From the NCBI GenBank assembly GCA_900544575.1, contig UQVO01000009.1, positions 1-64,000 of the forward strand: a DNA stretch of 64,000 bases, given 5' to 3'. This document shows positions 25,268-34,443 of the stretch, in pieces. This DNA comes from an uncultured Eubacteriales bacterium. Its GTDB lineage: Bacteria; Bacillota; Clostridia; Christensenellales; CAG-917. The notes beneath the pieces were generated by a model, which ran no database searches, was not told the origin of the DNA, and saw only the letters and a list, made by a program, of their open reading frames with translations. The translations under genes were made by a program, and so were the position numbers. Numbering within the stretch: the first letter of the stretch is position 1; the number at the start of each line of letters is the position of its first letter.

Positions 25268-28168
25268 TTATTGCTTCAATTCCAAAAATCCAAGTACAAA
25301 GGCGTCGGGGAAAATGAATTGTTTTTCGCCGCTTTGGAATTGTACGCGCATATATTTTTTGTCCGCGCCTATCCATGTAATAGTGCCGTCACCAAACTTT
25401 TTATGCGTAACAATAACACCGACTTTAATACCTGAAAGAATTTCTTCCCATTTGTCATTATCCGGCTTGTTTATATTGGCATCCGCCGTGCTTGAAGAAG
25501 TAGGTGCGCTTTTCCTCGTCATACGCTCATCTGCAGTTTTTTTCTTATCCCGATACTTTTCAGGAATGAGAATTTGCTCGAAGTCCGTCATCGTCGCTTG
25601 CTGCTTGGAATACAAGGCTTCGTATTCTTCACGGCGCAGGACGGTATCCCAACCGCCGATGGCTTCGCCTTCGTGTTTGTCGATGCCCGTATAAGAAAGG
25701 CTGGAATTTTCGTACTTTCGGAAGCCGAAAATGCCTTGATTCATCTTTTCGGAATCAAAAAGCCCGATAGAACACAGCACGTCAAAATCCTTGACGGTAA
25801 GCCCCGTGACCTTCTGGAACAATTCAGGTTCTATCTGCGTAATGACGTCTTTTATCGTCTGCTCGCGGTAGTCGGTCAGATACATAAACGCGGGAATACG
25901 CGCGGCAAGTTTCAAAAGATTCTCCTGCACCTGTTTACGCAGGGATTTGGCTTTCTTTTCATCTTCCGTAAGTTCTTTCTTTTCGGACGGCGTCAATTCG
26001 TCGCCTTTTTCCTTTTTAAGTTTTTTGACCTTCTCCGAACGGTTAATGATCGTCTGTATCTCGGCATTCAGAGATCGGAAGCCCTCTATGCGCATGAGCG
26101 CGTCCAAAGCGTCTTGATTAGACTGTAACTTTTTCAGCGTGTCGTTATCGACATGGACGAGAAGCGCCGTCTGCCAACGTTTTGCAAGCAACGTGGCGGA
26201 AGTTCCCGCATAGGTTATATCGAGAATATCCTGCGCGTCGATGCGGTTCATGGACGAGCCGTCAAAAGCGAGCACGGGCAGGAACGAGATAAATTCCGAA
26301 ACCTTCTGTTCGGGGCTTGTATCATCCACTTTCAAACGGCAGGAATAATCGGAAATCTGGTGCAGCGCGCGTTCCAACGCAAAGTCAAAGATATAGCACT
26401 CCTGCTTGATGACTTCTCTATCCCCGTGGTCGTTTACGACTTCCCACGGCGATTGCACGCGGAATGCTGTCTGAAAATACGTTTCAGGCGACTTTAAGTT
26501 GCGCAGCATAAATACGCCCGCCCAGGGACGAACGGTAACGCCTGTCGTCAGTTTTCCGCAGGAGAGCGTGATCGTCTTTGTTTTGAGCGGATCGCCCATG
26601 GCGTTCAGCACGGGGCGCAGCGCGTCCAAACCGATGCCCGCTTTCGCTCCGGCGCAGACGATGACTTTGTAATCGTCAAAAAAGTTGTTCTGCTTTTGCC
26701 GGAGCAGGTTGTACATGGCATAGCAGCTTGCAACGTTCGGCAAAAACCATAAAGTATGCGACAGCACGTTCAGAAGTGTGGTATCGGAAAAAGGCATGGG
26801 CGGGCGCTCCGCGCCGAGCTTTAATCCGTCTACCGGCATATAATTGCCCTGTATCATTTTAAGCCATTTTTGCACGTCGTCTTCATAGACAAACCGCGCC
26901 GATTCGAGCCTGCCTTTTTCGGGCACTTCCGCACGGAAAAATTCGTTGATGTCGAACTCGTCATACCCTTCGTTTATGGCGACGTTTGCCGTAATAGAAT
27001 CGGGCACTTTGTAGGTAAGCATCACCATTTTCGGCAAAGCGGCATAGGGATTTTCGCCCAAAGACTTATCCCAATTTTCTTTTGCCGCCTGTTCGTCCGA
27101 ATACGTCCAGTTGAACACCTGATCTTCCAGAAACTCACCTGAATTTAATGCGCGGAACGGCGTGCCGGAAAGGTATAAATAGTGCGCCGATGTGATGGGC
27201 AGGAACGTTTCGTTTATGGCGTTGCCTGCTTCTTCGCGTTGATACTTTTCAAGGTCGAAATCGTCGTTCTCTTCGTCGAACTTTTCAAAAAGGTTTTTCG
27301 CGTTTTCGCGCCATGCGCCGAAGTGATACTCGTCGAATATAACGATGTCCCAATTTGTGGTATGGATAAATTCGTTTTTCGCCTTAATGCCGCCCGCTTC
27401 GTTCGTGCCGAGCAGATCCTGAAAGGAACCAAAGACGACGATGGGCTGCGTTTTATCGCACGCGTCGTATTGCTCATCCAATTTTTTTGCGTCGAACTTT
27501 GCTTCTTTGTTGGAAACGAATTGCCAGCCTTTGAAGTCCACATGGTGAGAAAGGTCTTCCTGCCATGCCGATTCCACGGCGGGTTTGAACGTCAGCACAA
27601 GGATTTTTTTGAATCCCATCGCCTTGCAAAGCTCATAGGTGGCAAATGTCTTTCCGAAACGCATTTTGGCGTTCCATAAAAACTTGGGCGGGTGCGAGGG
27701 GTCATCCGTTTTCGCCTGTTCAAAATACGCTTTCGTCATCTCGACGGCGGCTTTCTGCTCGTTGCGCATGGAAAAATTCCAAGTGCGCTGCCCCTCGAAC
27801 CGCGTTTCCGTGCGTAGCTCTTCTATCGCCGTCAACGCGTCCGTGAGTGTGCAGCGGAACCACTCGTTCCTGTCCTCGCCTTCGTTGAGCTGCAAAAAGC
27901 CTTTGTGCCGCAGCAGCCTGTGAACGTCTTTATCCGTAAAGCAGGTGCCGTCCGGGCGCATGGCGGATTCCTTGAACAGGACTTTGAAATTGATCGCCGC
28001 CGCATGCAACTGTTCGCGAATGCGCGTTTCCGTATCCTTCCTGTCCGTGTAGCCGATTTTGATATACCCGTCGTGATCTTTCAAATCGGGCAGAATATAG
28101 CCGTATATCGTCGGCACTACGGCGGGGCGGATATGTAATATCTCGGAAAGGCTGATGTTGTTTGCCAT
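25268..28168 (-). CDS. GIY-YIG nuclease / SF2 helicase restriction protein
   Basis: A 966-residue protein combining two activities. Residues about 18-115 look like a GIY-YIG (T5orf172-type) nuclease: IYGYI (21-25) and YIKIG (35-39), with R50 in the helix. A superfamily 2 helicase follows, with Walker A KMRFGKT (168-174), DEYH (279-282) and SGTPF (334-338). Later segments such as TLSCGKLTTGVTV fit the second RecA lobe, and a small barrel near the C terminus has VTHKKFGDGTITWIG. Methylases precede it in the operon, so it is probably the cutting and translocating subunit. The start at 28168 has a GGAG site and lies 29 bp after the DUF2971 gene. Confidence 0.85.
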   Translation of the reverse strand: MANNISLSEILHIRPAVVPTIYGYILPDLKDHDGYIKIGYTDRKDTETRIREQLHAAAINFKVLFKESAMRPDGTCFTDKDVHRLLRHKGFLQLNEGEDRNEWFRCTLTDALTAIEELRTETRFEGQRTWNFSMRNEQKAAVEMTKAYFEQAKTDDPSHPPKFLWNAKMRFGKTFATYELCKAMGFKKILVLTFKPAVESAWQEDLSHHVDFKGWQFVSNKEAKFDAKKLDEQYDACDKTQPIVVFGSFQDLLGTNEAGGIKAKNEFIHTTNWDIVIFDEYHFGAWRENAKNLFEKFDEENDDFDLEKYQREEAGNAINETFLPITSAHYLYLSGTPFRALNSGEFLEDQVFNWTYSDEQAAKENWDKSLGENPYAALPKMVMLTYKVPDSITANVAINEGYDEFDINEFFRAEVPEKGRLESARFVYEDDVQKWLKMIQGNYMPVDGLKLGAERPPMPFSDTTLLNVLSHTLWFLPNVASCYAMYNLLRQKQNNFFDDYKVIVCAGAKAGIGLDALRPVLNAMGDPLKTKTITLSCGKLTTGVTVRPWAGVFMLRNLKSPETYFQTAFRVQSPWEVVNDHGDREVIKQECYIFDFALERALHQISDYSCRLKVDDTSPEQKVSEFISFLPVLAFDGSSMNRIDAQDILDITYAGTSATLLAKRWQTALLVHVDNDTLKKLQSNQDALDALMRIEGFRSLNAEIQTIINRSEKVKKLKKEKGDELTPSEKKELTEDEKKAKSLRKQVQENLLKLAARIPAFMYLTDYREQTIKDVITQIEPELFQKVTGLTVKDFDVLCSIGLFDSEKMNQGIFGFRKYENSSLSYTGIDKHEGEAIGGWDTVLRREEYEALYSKQQATMTDFEQILIPEKYRDKKKTADERMTRKSAPTSSSTADANINKPDNDKWEEILSGIKVGVIVTHKKFGDGTITWIGADKKYMRVQFQSGEKQFIFPDAFVLGFLELKQ

Positions 28169-28197
28169 AGTTTTTTACTCCATAGGGTAAGATTTCT

Positions 28198-29040
28198 TTA
28201 TCTTAATGGGCACTTTGATTGCTGAACCGTTTCAGCTAAATTCGCATAACCGAGAGAGGAAACATATGCCTTAAATGTCGATTCGCTTTGGTGTGAACGA
28301 GGTCCTAATGTTATACTGTTTATGATGTTTTCAAACTGAATGTTATTTTTTGCACCTAATTGCTTTAAATCAACTTTTAGCACATTTTTGACAACATTAT
28401 TGATTTGTTTGTATGCTGGCTTGTACACATCGTTGCTCAGTGCTACAATTGAGAGCACAGTGACACGCAGCTCTTGTTCACTGGCAAACCCCTCGTGCTT
28501 AAATCTGCTTGAACAGGCAATTATATTGTCAATAATACCTTGTTCCGTAGTAAATGAAGCTGGCAATGCTCCTTTCTCTAAATATTGCTTGAGGATTGAA
28601 AAGATGTCATGGCTTTTTATATCATAATAGTATACAACATTATAGAACAGCCCGAATTTGTTAAAAAAACACTCTAGCTTTTGACTATCAAACCCAATTG
28701 CCACTCCTTGTGCATTATCGGCATACCGCTCCCATTGAGCAGCATCGTCTTTCAATGCGGAAAGACAAAAAACATACGATCTATCTGTCTCCAACGCAGC
28801 TATTGTTTTTTGCATCATTTCATCACATTTACCATGTTTAGTCAGTGGAAGATTATTTTTTACCTCATAAAAAAGATTCTCTATAAAATATAATTGCTCC
28901 TTAGCATCGTTCATCGATATGGTATTCCCCATCCATAACTCCCCACTAGATAAAATACTACAGAGGTTTTTCAGCGAACAGTAATGATAAACCACGGAAG
29001 GAAATTTTCTAATGTTAGATTGCAAGGCGCTTTTGTTCAT
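28198..29040 (-). CDS. DUF2971 protein within the restriction-like operon
   Basis: A 280-residue protein with the DUF2971 hallmarks: [11 protein letters not shown] near the N terminus, [30 protein letters not shown] in the middle, and a later SEQELRV. The fold is suspected to be ADP-ribosyltransferase-like in some family members, and the family turns up in defence loci; activity here is unknown. Its start overlaps the stop of the upstream methylase (29037-29040, ATGA), so the two are translationally coupled. The helicase gene follows 29 bp later. It is more A+T-rich than the helicase gene, suggesting that it joined the operon separately. Confidence 0.75.
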   Translation of the reverse strand: MNKSALQSNIRKFPSVVYHYCSLKNLCSILSSGELWMGNTISMNDAKEQLYFIENLFYEVKNNLPLTKHGKCDEMMQKTIAALETDRSYVFCLSALKDDAAQWERYADNAQGVAIGFDSQKLECFFNKFGLFYNVVYYYDIKSHDIFSILKQYLEKGALPASFTTEQGIIDNIIACSSRFKHEGFASEQELRVTVLSIVALSNDVYKPAYKQINNVVKNVLKVDLKQLGAKNNIQFENIINSITLGPRSHQSESTFKAYVSSLGYANLAETVQQSKCPLR

Positions 29041-30566
29041 AATTGCTCCATAGGCTTTATCATGCTTTCGATAAAGCCGATTTCCTCTTGTGTCAGGTTA
29101 TATTTCTTATACAATTCCTCATCCGTCCACGGCTTGGAAAAGTCTTGCATAGGAACAAACTGGAATTTCTCTTTGGAAAGGTTGATTGAAGAAACAGCTT
29201 GCAGCAACAAAAATCTAAATAATTTTGTTGTCATATAATTATAACAGTTTTGTACAAATGCTTTGTTGCGGGAATGGTACGCAATCAAGTAAGAGTCTGT
29301 GCAAACTTCATTTGGCTCTAATACTCGCATTTTAGAAAGTACCGCAAATTTTCCACTTTGATCTGGTTCCCCCGCGTGTTCGCTAGTAACTTTACTTATC
29401 ATGATTTTGTAGTCGTGTATCATGTCCATGCCAACAGTTACTTTATTGCGCGTGACTTTGAATGTACCACCACTTGAGTACAGGGTATAGGTATCATTGC
29501 CGTTGTCTCCTCTTTCCGATGATGACAGGCCAAACGGATTTCTTGTACTGATACATTCGCCGAAATTGGATTTATGAAGAGCTTGTGCTTTATAGACGAT
29601 AGACAATGCTTCATTGTAACGAATAAATACAGGAAATTCATCAAGTTTTCTTACTTTAGTCGATTGAATACAATCGTGTATGCTCGTAAAAAGGCAATCT
29701 TTACTTTCTTCACGGCTCCATAAAAAGTAACAGATTCCACCGCCAATACTTACTCCTGAAAAACAGTCTTTTGCGTTTACATAATCAACAAGCCGAACAA
29801 TATGGCTGTCGTTTAACATTGTACTACGAAATTCATCCAATCCCTTACCGCCAGCATACCATCGCGCTGGAATAATCATGGAGAGATAGCGCGGTTGCAA
29901 TTTTTTTGCTTGTGCAACAAACTTATGATAGATAGGTTTAGCACTCGCACCGTTGCCGCCGTCGCTCAACTGATACGGTGGATTACTTATAATGACGTCA
30001 AATTTCATGTTGAATATTTTCTCCGGCTCCAATGTGTGGATAAATTCGTAGGCGTGCGTTTCTTTCTTATCGCCGCGGTCGTATTCCTTTTTGCTTGCTC
30101 CGCAAAACTTGCATTTATCGCCCACCCAAGTGTGTTGTATGCGGCGATAGCGGATATTCCCTTCGGGATTATCAAAATGCGACACGGAATATTCACCGTT
30201 CGGGTATTTGCTGCAATACAGGCTGCGGCGGGACAGTAGGCTTGTCAACTCCGTAATGGCGATACCGAAAAGCTGTTTATGAAAGATATGGTCGATGCGC
30301 TGCTGCAAATCGGGAATCTTGTCCTGTAAGCCTACAAGCAGCCGTTTTGCGATTTCGCGCAAAAAGACGCCCGTCTTGCACGCAGGGTCTAAAAAGGTGG
30401 CGTCCGGATTGCTGAACAGTTCCTGCGGCAGAAGGTCGAGCATTTTGTTCACCACGTCGGGCGGTGTGAAAACTTCGTCGTTGGAAAGGTTGGCGAGGCA
30501 CGAAAGCACGTCGGGCGTATGCAATGTTTTGCTCTTATAAATTTTATCAAAAAAGGTTTCAGCCAT
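29037..30566 (-). CDS. Eco57I-type N6-adenine DNA methyltransferase
   Basis: A 509-residue methylase. Motif I is FLDPACKTG (58-66) and motif IV is SNPPYQL (194-200). Between them lies a zinc-knuckle-like [15 protein letters not shown] (152-166) followed by HAYEF. The C-terminal half (about 230-509) should be the target-recognition region. It overlaps the upstream small methylase gene by eight bases and the DUF2971 start by four, so the operon is tightly packed. The 5' half is richer in G+C than the 3' half (29.0-29.9 kb), which could reflect exchange of the recognition domain. The modified sequence is unknown. Confidence 0.85.
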   Translation of the reverse strand: MAETFFDKIYKSKTLHTPDVLSCLANLSNDEVFTPPDVVNKMLDLLPQELFSNPDATFLDPACKTGVFLREIAKRLLVGLQDKIPDLQQRIDHIFHKQLFGIAITELTSLLSRRSLYCSKYPNGEYSVSHFDNPEGNIRYRRIQHTWVGDKCKFCGASKKEYDRGDKKETHAYEFIHTLEPEKIFNMKFDVIISNPPYQLSDGGNGASAKPIYHKFVAQAKKLQPRYLSMIIPARWYAGGKGLDEFRSTMLNDSHIVRLVDYVNAKDCFSGVSIGGGICYFLWSREESKDCLFTSIHDCIQSTKVRKLDEFPVFIRYNEALSIVYKAQALHKSNFGECISTRNPFGLSSSERGDNGNDTYTLYSSGGTFKVTRNKVTVGMDMIHDYKIMISKVTSEHAGEPDQSGKFAVLSKMRVLEPNEVCTDSYLIAYHSRNKAFVQNCYNYMTTKLFRFLLLQAVSSINLSKEKFQFVPMQDFSKPWTDEELYKKYNLTQEEIGFIESMIKPMEQL

Positions 30567-31260
30567 TTTCCGTCACCTTCCTGTAATGTACAGGCGGATA
30601 TTCGCATATCGGCTCCGCCATAAATTCTTTTGTCGCGGGATTGATCGACAGATACTTGCGTATCTCTTCGGGGACGTCGAAGAGGGACGCCTGTCCGTTT
30701 TTAGGTTTATCGTTGGCTTTCAGCATGACGTCCAGACGGAAGTCCCGCCGTTTGAGTTTCGTGCCGAGCAGGCTCCATTCGGGGAAGACGATGGGCTTGT
30801 CCGTATCTTTTTGATTTTCATCCACGCACATGAGCGTGAGTGCGTTTCCGCAGAGAATGTTTTTTGAAAGAATATACCGCACCGCTTCGCGCGTTTCGTC
30901 GTTCGCCGATTTTCTGCAGACGGCAGTATATTCCTTGTCCCATAGCGCAAACAGCCTCTTTCGGCATTCTTCCGCGTTATCGGCAAGGATCTCCACGCCG
31001 TAAATGCTCGTTACGGCAAGCACGGCATACCGCTCGTAATCGTAGGGATTGGACTTATATAGCTTTTTGACGGTAGCGAGCTTTCGCGTAAGAATCTCCG
31101 CAAGGAAGTTGCCGTTCCCGCAGGCGGGCTCTAAAAAGCGACTATCTATGCGGGCGCACTCGTCTTTCACGAGGTCGCACATCGCCTTTACTTCCCGTTC
31201 GGCGGTGAACACTTCACCGTGGTCGCGTATTCGTTGTTTTGACTTGGTTTGAGGGCTCAT
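30559..31260 (-). CDS. Small N6-methylase-like subunit lacking NPPY
   Basis: A 233-residue protein with a good AdoMet-binding motif ([13 protein letters not shown], 41-53) and IYGVEI in the next strand. No NPPY or DPPY catalytic motif is present. The C-terminal part instead has FPEWSLLG and [11 protein letters not shown]. It is probably a partner subunit of the following Eco57I-type methylase rather than an independent enzyme. The start at 31260 has GGAGAA. It is the first gene of the operon and is preceded by a 5' leader with an inverted repeat and a strong promoter. Confidence 0.82.
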   Translation of the reverse strand: MSPQTKSKQRIRDHGEVFTAEREVKAMCDLVKDECARIDSRFLEPACGNGNFLAEILTRKLATVKKLYKSNPYDYERYAVLAVTSIYGVEILADNAEECRKRLFALWDKEYTAVCRKSANDETREAVRYILSKNILCGNALTLMCVDENQKDTDKPIVFPEWSLLGTKLKRRDFRLDVMLKANDKPKNGQASLFDVPEEIRKYLSINPATKEFMAEPICEYPPVHYRKVTENG

Positions 31261-31273
31261 TCGTTCTCCATTA

Positions 31274-31304
31274 CATGAACAAATGGAAGAACGATTTGTT
31301 CATG
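31274..31304 (-). promoter_or_regulatory. Inverted repeat in the leader of the restriction-like operon
   Basis: CATGAACAAAT (31274-31284) and ATTTGTTCATG (31294-31304) are perfect 11-bp arms with a 9-bp spacer, just upstream of the ribosome site of the small methylase gene. The repeat could be an operator or an RNA hairpin that limits translation. Confidence 0.65.
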
Positions 31305-31483
31305 GATTATGCTATTCAATGTACGTTCTTTTATTATATTATAGCAAATTTACGTAGCAAACGCAAGATTTTCAGGGCTCTGTCGGGCAAATCGTCGGGA
31401 AGCGCCCCTAGGATTTTCTTATACGGTTTGATTTCATGAACTTTTTGCGGTTATTCGTTCATTGAATAGCATATTTCATGTAC
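31298..31483. repeat. 28-bp imperfect inverted repeat around the operon promoter
   Basis: Arms 31298-31325 and 31456-31483 are inverted copies with four differences by eye, including a perfect 14-bp core TATGCTATTCAATG (31308-31321) and CATTGAATAGCATA (31460-31473). They flank 130 bp that contain the operon promoter, and the right arm ends 14 bp from the integrase stop. Paired operators, integrase arm sites or ends of a lost small element are all possible. Confidence 0.6.
31338..31366 (-). promoter_or_regulatory. Promoter of the restriction-like operon
   Basis: On the minus strand TTGCGT (31361-31366), a 17-bp spacer and TATAAT (31338-31343). The start site near 31331 gives a leader of about 70 nt that includes the 31274-31304 hairpin. 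Confidence 0.7.
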
Positions 31484-31496
31484 GTCCTTTTTGTTT

Positions 31497-32411
31497 TCAA
31501 AGCAGCTTCCCGAGCTTATTCATCATATCGGTTTTATGCTCCATAAGAGAGTGAGCATAGCGGTTGAGCGTTATAGTCGGATTCTTGTGACCGAGAATCT
31601 CGGAGAGCGTTTTCACATCCATGCCGCACTCTAAAGCGCGAGTAGCAAACGTATGTCGCAGGGAATGGAATCCCTTATGCGGAATCTTTAGTTTTTTCAG
31701 GAGCAATTCAAAACTCCGCTGGTAGGAACGAACGGAAACGGTACTTCCGTTTGCAGACACCACGGAGGGCGAATCGCTCCTTTTCTTCACGCTTCTGAGG
31801 ATGGGCAGCAACTGTTTCGGCAACGGTATTATTCGGCGAGAAGTGGCGGTTTTCGGCTCGTCTATAATGAGCCCGTCTTTGCCGTCATGGCAGGACTTGG
31901 AAATGGTCAGTATGCCTTTCGTTAAGTCTATATCGCTCCATTGCAGGGCAATAAGCTCCCCGATACGTAGACCACTGTAAAGGCAGAGAATGATGCCATA
32001 CAGTTTATCTTTCTTGCCGTTCAGGATCGCCTGTTCGATTTGCTTTTGCTCGGAAAGGGTAAAGCACTCTACGGGTTTTTCTTTGAGTTTCGGGCGTTTG
32101 AGTTTATCCGCCGTGTATTCCTTCGTAAGTCCCAAAAGATGTGCCGTTTTGAGCGAACTTTGAATGACGGAAATAATAGCGTTGACGCTGTTTGCAGACA
32201 ATCCTTTGCCCGTCTTTTTATTGCCGTTCTGCAAAAGCTCTGTAATGAGCGGTTGAAGAATAAGCGGAGACAGGTCGTTCAGCTCTACACCGCCGATCTT
32301 GTCCTTGATATGTTGCTCGACGATGAGCTTATACCGCTCATAAGTCCGCACTTTTACGGACGGGCGGATGTAGTTTTCCAGCCATTGAATGAGCCAATCT
32401 ATGTATTTCAT
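31497..32411 (-). CDS. Tyrosine recombinase / integrase
   Basis: A 304-residue phage-type integrase. The N-terminal SAM-like DNA-binding domain covers about 1-110. Catalytic residues are R159 (SGLRIGEL), H249 and R252 (HSLRHTF), H275 (GHKN) and the nucleophile Y285 (LNRYAHS). The start at 32411 has a GGAGG site. It is preceded by an origin-like segment and the HUH initiator gene in the same direction. A short repeat-rich stretch follows its 3' end, where attachment sites commonly lie. Complete and probably functional. Confidence 0.92.
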   Translation of the reverse strand: MKYIDWLIQWLENYIRPSVKVRTYERYKLIVEQHIKDKIGGVELNDLSPLILQPLITELLQNGNKKTGKGLSANSVNAIISVIQSSLKTAHLLGLTKEYTADKLKRPKLKEKPVECFTLSEQKQIEQAILNGKKDKLYGIILCLYSGLRIGELIALQWSDIDLTKGILTISKSCHDGKDGLIIDEPKTATSRRIIPLPKQLLPILRSVKKRSDSPSVVSANGSTVSVRSYQRSFELLLKKLKIPHKGFHSLRHTFATRALECGMDVKTLSEILGHKNPTITLNRYAHSLMEHKTDMMNKLGKLL

Positions 32412-32454
32412 TTCTCCTCCAAAACAGGTAATTTTTTGCAAATGGCAGTTAGGT

Positions 32455-32556
32455 GTGCGCTTGGCTTATATACAAGTCGGCGGCAAAGCTGACGGTGAGG
32501 CTGACGCCGCACCGTCACCCGCTCGCTGCGCTCGCGGGCGCCGAAGCCAAGCGCAC
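32455..32556. other. Structured origin-like segment between the integrase and initiator genes
   Basis: Three inverted repeats are stacked in 102 bp. The outer arms GTGCGCTTGGCTT (32455-32467) and AAGCCAAGCGCAC (32544-32556) enclose TGACGGTG/CACCGTCA (32490-32497, 32510-32517) and CCCGC/GCGGG (32518-32522, 32534-32538). As single strand this gives a branched cloverleaf-like fold. The neighbouring gene encodes an HUH initiator that acts on such DNA, so this is a good candidate for a double- or single-strand origin, or a mobilisation origin. The rest of the 305-bp gap (to 32717) has no gene. Confidence 0.6.
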
Positions 32557-32717
32557 GCCCGTAACGAATAAACAGAACAAAACCAAACGAAAGCACGGCG
32601 GCGCGGAGCCGTCCCCGCTAATCCGCTTTGGGGATCGGCTGCCGCTTTTCCCGCCGCGCATAGCTTTCTTTCATCGGGTTTTTATGTTGCTGTTTGTAGC
32701 CGTTACAGGACGGCGCG

Positions 32718-33713
32718 CTATGTAACTTTCGGAAGTTGCGCTATCACTTCGGGGCTCACCGTGCCGATATACTCTCCGTCATCCCAGCAGCTGAATTTGT
32801 CCGAAAGTATAAACTTCTTGTCGTTTTCCCCGTAGGGGCAGATGATGTCTTCGTCCATGACGTCCGTCACGAAGTAGCGATACAGCCCTCTGGAATAGAC
32901 GAGTTTTTCACCCGTCTTTTCCAGATACTTCGTCAGATACCGTATCGCCTGCGGCACTTCGGACGAATGCTCTATAGGCTTGAAATCATTCCTCCCGAAC
33001 TTCTTGCCGAAAAAGTCGTTCTGATAGGTCGTACGCATCTTCCGTGCTCGCGTATCGAAGTCCCGCACTTCCTCGTTCCTGCCGGGCAGCGTACCTTCGG
33101 GGATGTAGAATATTCCGTGGAAGTGCAGCCGCTTTGTTTCGGGAGCACGTTCCCATACGCCTATGTACAGCCAGCCTTTGCGCGAACTGAAATGCTGCAA
33201 GCACCTGCTCAATGTCTTCCGGAAACTTTCTTCGTCGTGCAGCTTGTCATCGAACGTGAAAGTTACGAAAAAATTGAAATGCTGCTGGTTAATCTTCCGC
33301 CACAGCCGCGATTTTCGGCAGACTATATTCCTGTGTTTCCGCTTGAGATTTTGCTCTACAAACTCCGCACACTGCTCTTCGCTCCCGAAGCAGGGCGTCA
33401 TCTCCTTGCGGATAAATTCCTGCCGCTCGTTCACTTCCATAGCTACGCTTTTTTGATACAGTTCCTCGAACAGTTCCTTGCGCGTCATACGCCATTCTTC
33501 GGATATCGCATCGGTTTTTCTCCGCTCCGCAGGGGCGGTGTCATTTCCGTCCGCATTTTCTGCGGATGCGGTTGCCGATCCCTCGGCTTGTCCCTTGACG
33601 GCTATCACTTCTTCGGGAGCCTTGCGGCGTTTCTTCGCATAAGGGTTAGGTTTGTAAGGGATCCCGATATAATGTCCTCCGTCCGAATAGACTTTTACTT
33701 TGCCATACGGCAT
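32718..33713 (-). CDS. HUH-type replication initiator-like protein
   Basis: A 331-residue protein with the three rolling-circle motifs: FVTFTFDD (149-156), the metal-binding HFHG in RLHFHGIFYIP (197-200), and a catalytic YxxK in RYLTKYLEK (Y259, K262; a second Tyr at 263). Residues 38-70 are low complexity and acidic. The start MPYGKVKVYS at 33713 follows an AAGGAGG site. Paired with an integrase and a structured intergenic region, it suggests an element able to replicate after excision. It could be a mobilisation relaxase instead of a replication protein. Confidence 0.75.
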   Translation of the reverse strand: MPYGKVKVYSDGGHYIGIPYKPNPYAKKRRKAPEEVIAVKGQAEGSATASAENADGNDTAPAERRKTDAISEEWRMTRKELFEELYQKSVAMEVNERQEFIRKEMTPCFGSEEQCAEFVEQNLKRKHRNIVCRKSRLWRKINQQHFNFFVTFTFDDKLHDEESFRKTLSRCLQHFSSRKGWLYIGVWERAPETKRLHFHGIFYIPEGTLPGRNEEVRDFDTRARKMRTTYQNDFFGKKFGRNDFKPIEHSSEVPQAIRYLTKYLEKTGEKLVYSRGLYRYFVTDVMDEDIICPYGENDKKFILSDKFSCWDDGEYIGTVSPEVIAQLPKVT

Positions 33714-33847
33714 ACTTGTATCCTCCTTTGAATAAAAATGAATTTCTGCTCTTCATTTCTTCCGAGGCGGATGAGAGTTATAACTTCATTTTCACATACG
33801 GAATTACGGCAGCCGCTTTGCCACGCGCTATGTTCCGTCCGCATGTC

Positions 33848-34009
33848 TCACTTGCTTTCATTCATCTTTTCCAAATATTCGTTCATCCGCATTTCCAGAG
33901 AAGAAACGAAGAGGCCGTACTCGTCCTCGGTCATGTGCTCAATGTCGGGCTTGCCCACTACAAAGACTTTGATGCCGAGAGGGTTTCTTTTGACCTCTAT
34001 CTCTTCCAA
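33848..34009 (-). CDS. Small conserved-looking protein of the element
   Basis: A 53-residue frame starting with TTG at 34009, eight bases after a strong GGAGG, and ending with TGA at 33848. The protein has a basic start (EEIEVKRNPLG), a short IKVFVVGKPDIEHM strand pattern, and an acidic helix with EDEYGLFVSSLEMRMNEYL. It lies between the initiator gene and the sigma-like gene, in the same direction. Function unknown. The strong ribosome site and helix pattern make it likely to be real. Confidence 0.6.
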   Translation of the reverse strand: MEEIEVKRNPLGIKVFVVGKPDIEHMTEDEYGLFVSSLEMRMNEYLEKMNESK

Positions 34010-34057
34010 TCACATCACCTCCTTTCAGATAAAATTTGTTTTGTCAGTCCTTGTACG

Positions 34058-34096
34058 TTACGGGGCTTTCAGCCGCGCAAAGCATTTGTTTGTCAT
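34058..34096 (-). CDS. Possible 12-residue coupled mini-ORF
   Basis: ATG at 34096 overlaps the TGA of the upstream sigma-like gene (ATGA), and the frame MTNKCFARLKAP ends at 34058. The overlap suggests coupling, but a chance frame this short is easy to find. Confidence 0.25.
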   Translation of the reverse strand: MTNKCFARLKAP

Positions 34097-34401
34097 GCCG
34101 CTTCCCTCCTTTTTGATATATTCTCTCGGAGATACTCCAAAAGTTTCTTGTTTTTCATGCGGACATACTCGCAGGAGTAATTGAGTTCTTCCGCCGCGGC
34201 CTCCTGCGTCAGCCCCATGACGTAAAGTTCGAAGTAGATCCTGTATAAATCAAGAGGGGCGTCGCGGATGACCTCCGCGTAAGATCTCACGAGATCCGCC
34301 GTTTTGTGCGGAAGGACTTGAAAGGCAGCGTCCATCTTCGCCTTGTCCGCATAATACAGGCGAATGGTTTTCAGTTCTTTTCGGATCTCTTCCGTCGTCA
34401 T
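34093..34401 (-). CDS. Sigma-70 region 4-like small regulator
   Basis: A 102-residue protein. Residues about 60-95 (MGLTQEAAAEELNYSCEYV then RMKNKKLLEYL) form a helix-turn-helix of the sigma region 4 type, preceded by helical sequence with YFELYVMG. Proteins of this size are common regulators in clostridial integrative elements. The start at 34401 has GGAGGAA just upstream. Two palindromes lie upstream at 34444-34510. Targets unknown. Confidence 0.65.
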   Translation of the reverse strand: MTTEEIRKELKTIRLYYADKAKMDAAFQVLPHKTADLVRSYAEVIRDAPLDLYRIYFELYVMGLTQEAAAEELNYSCEYVRMKNKKLLEYLRENISKRREAA

Positions 34402-34443
34402 GGCGTTCCTCCCGCTATCTTTTCTTTCACTCTATCAGGGTAT

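Noticed and set aside
25268..31260. BREX, DISARM or type I restriction system
   Set aside because: No BrxL/PglZ, DrmA/B or HsdS/HsdR-type genes are present. The helicase has a GIY-YIG domain and the methylases are Eco57I-like.
32455..32556. CRISPR array or riboswitch
   Set aside because: The repeats are inverted, not direct and regularly spaced, and no known aptamer was recognised.
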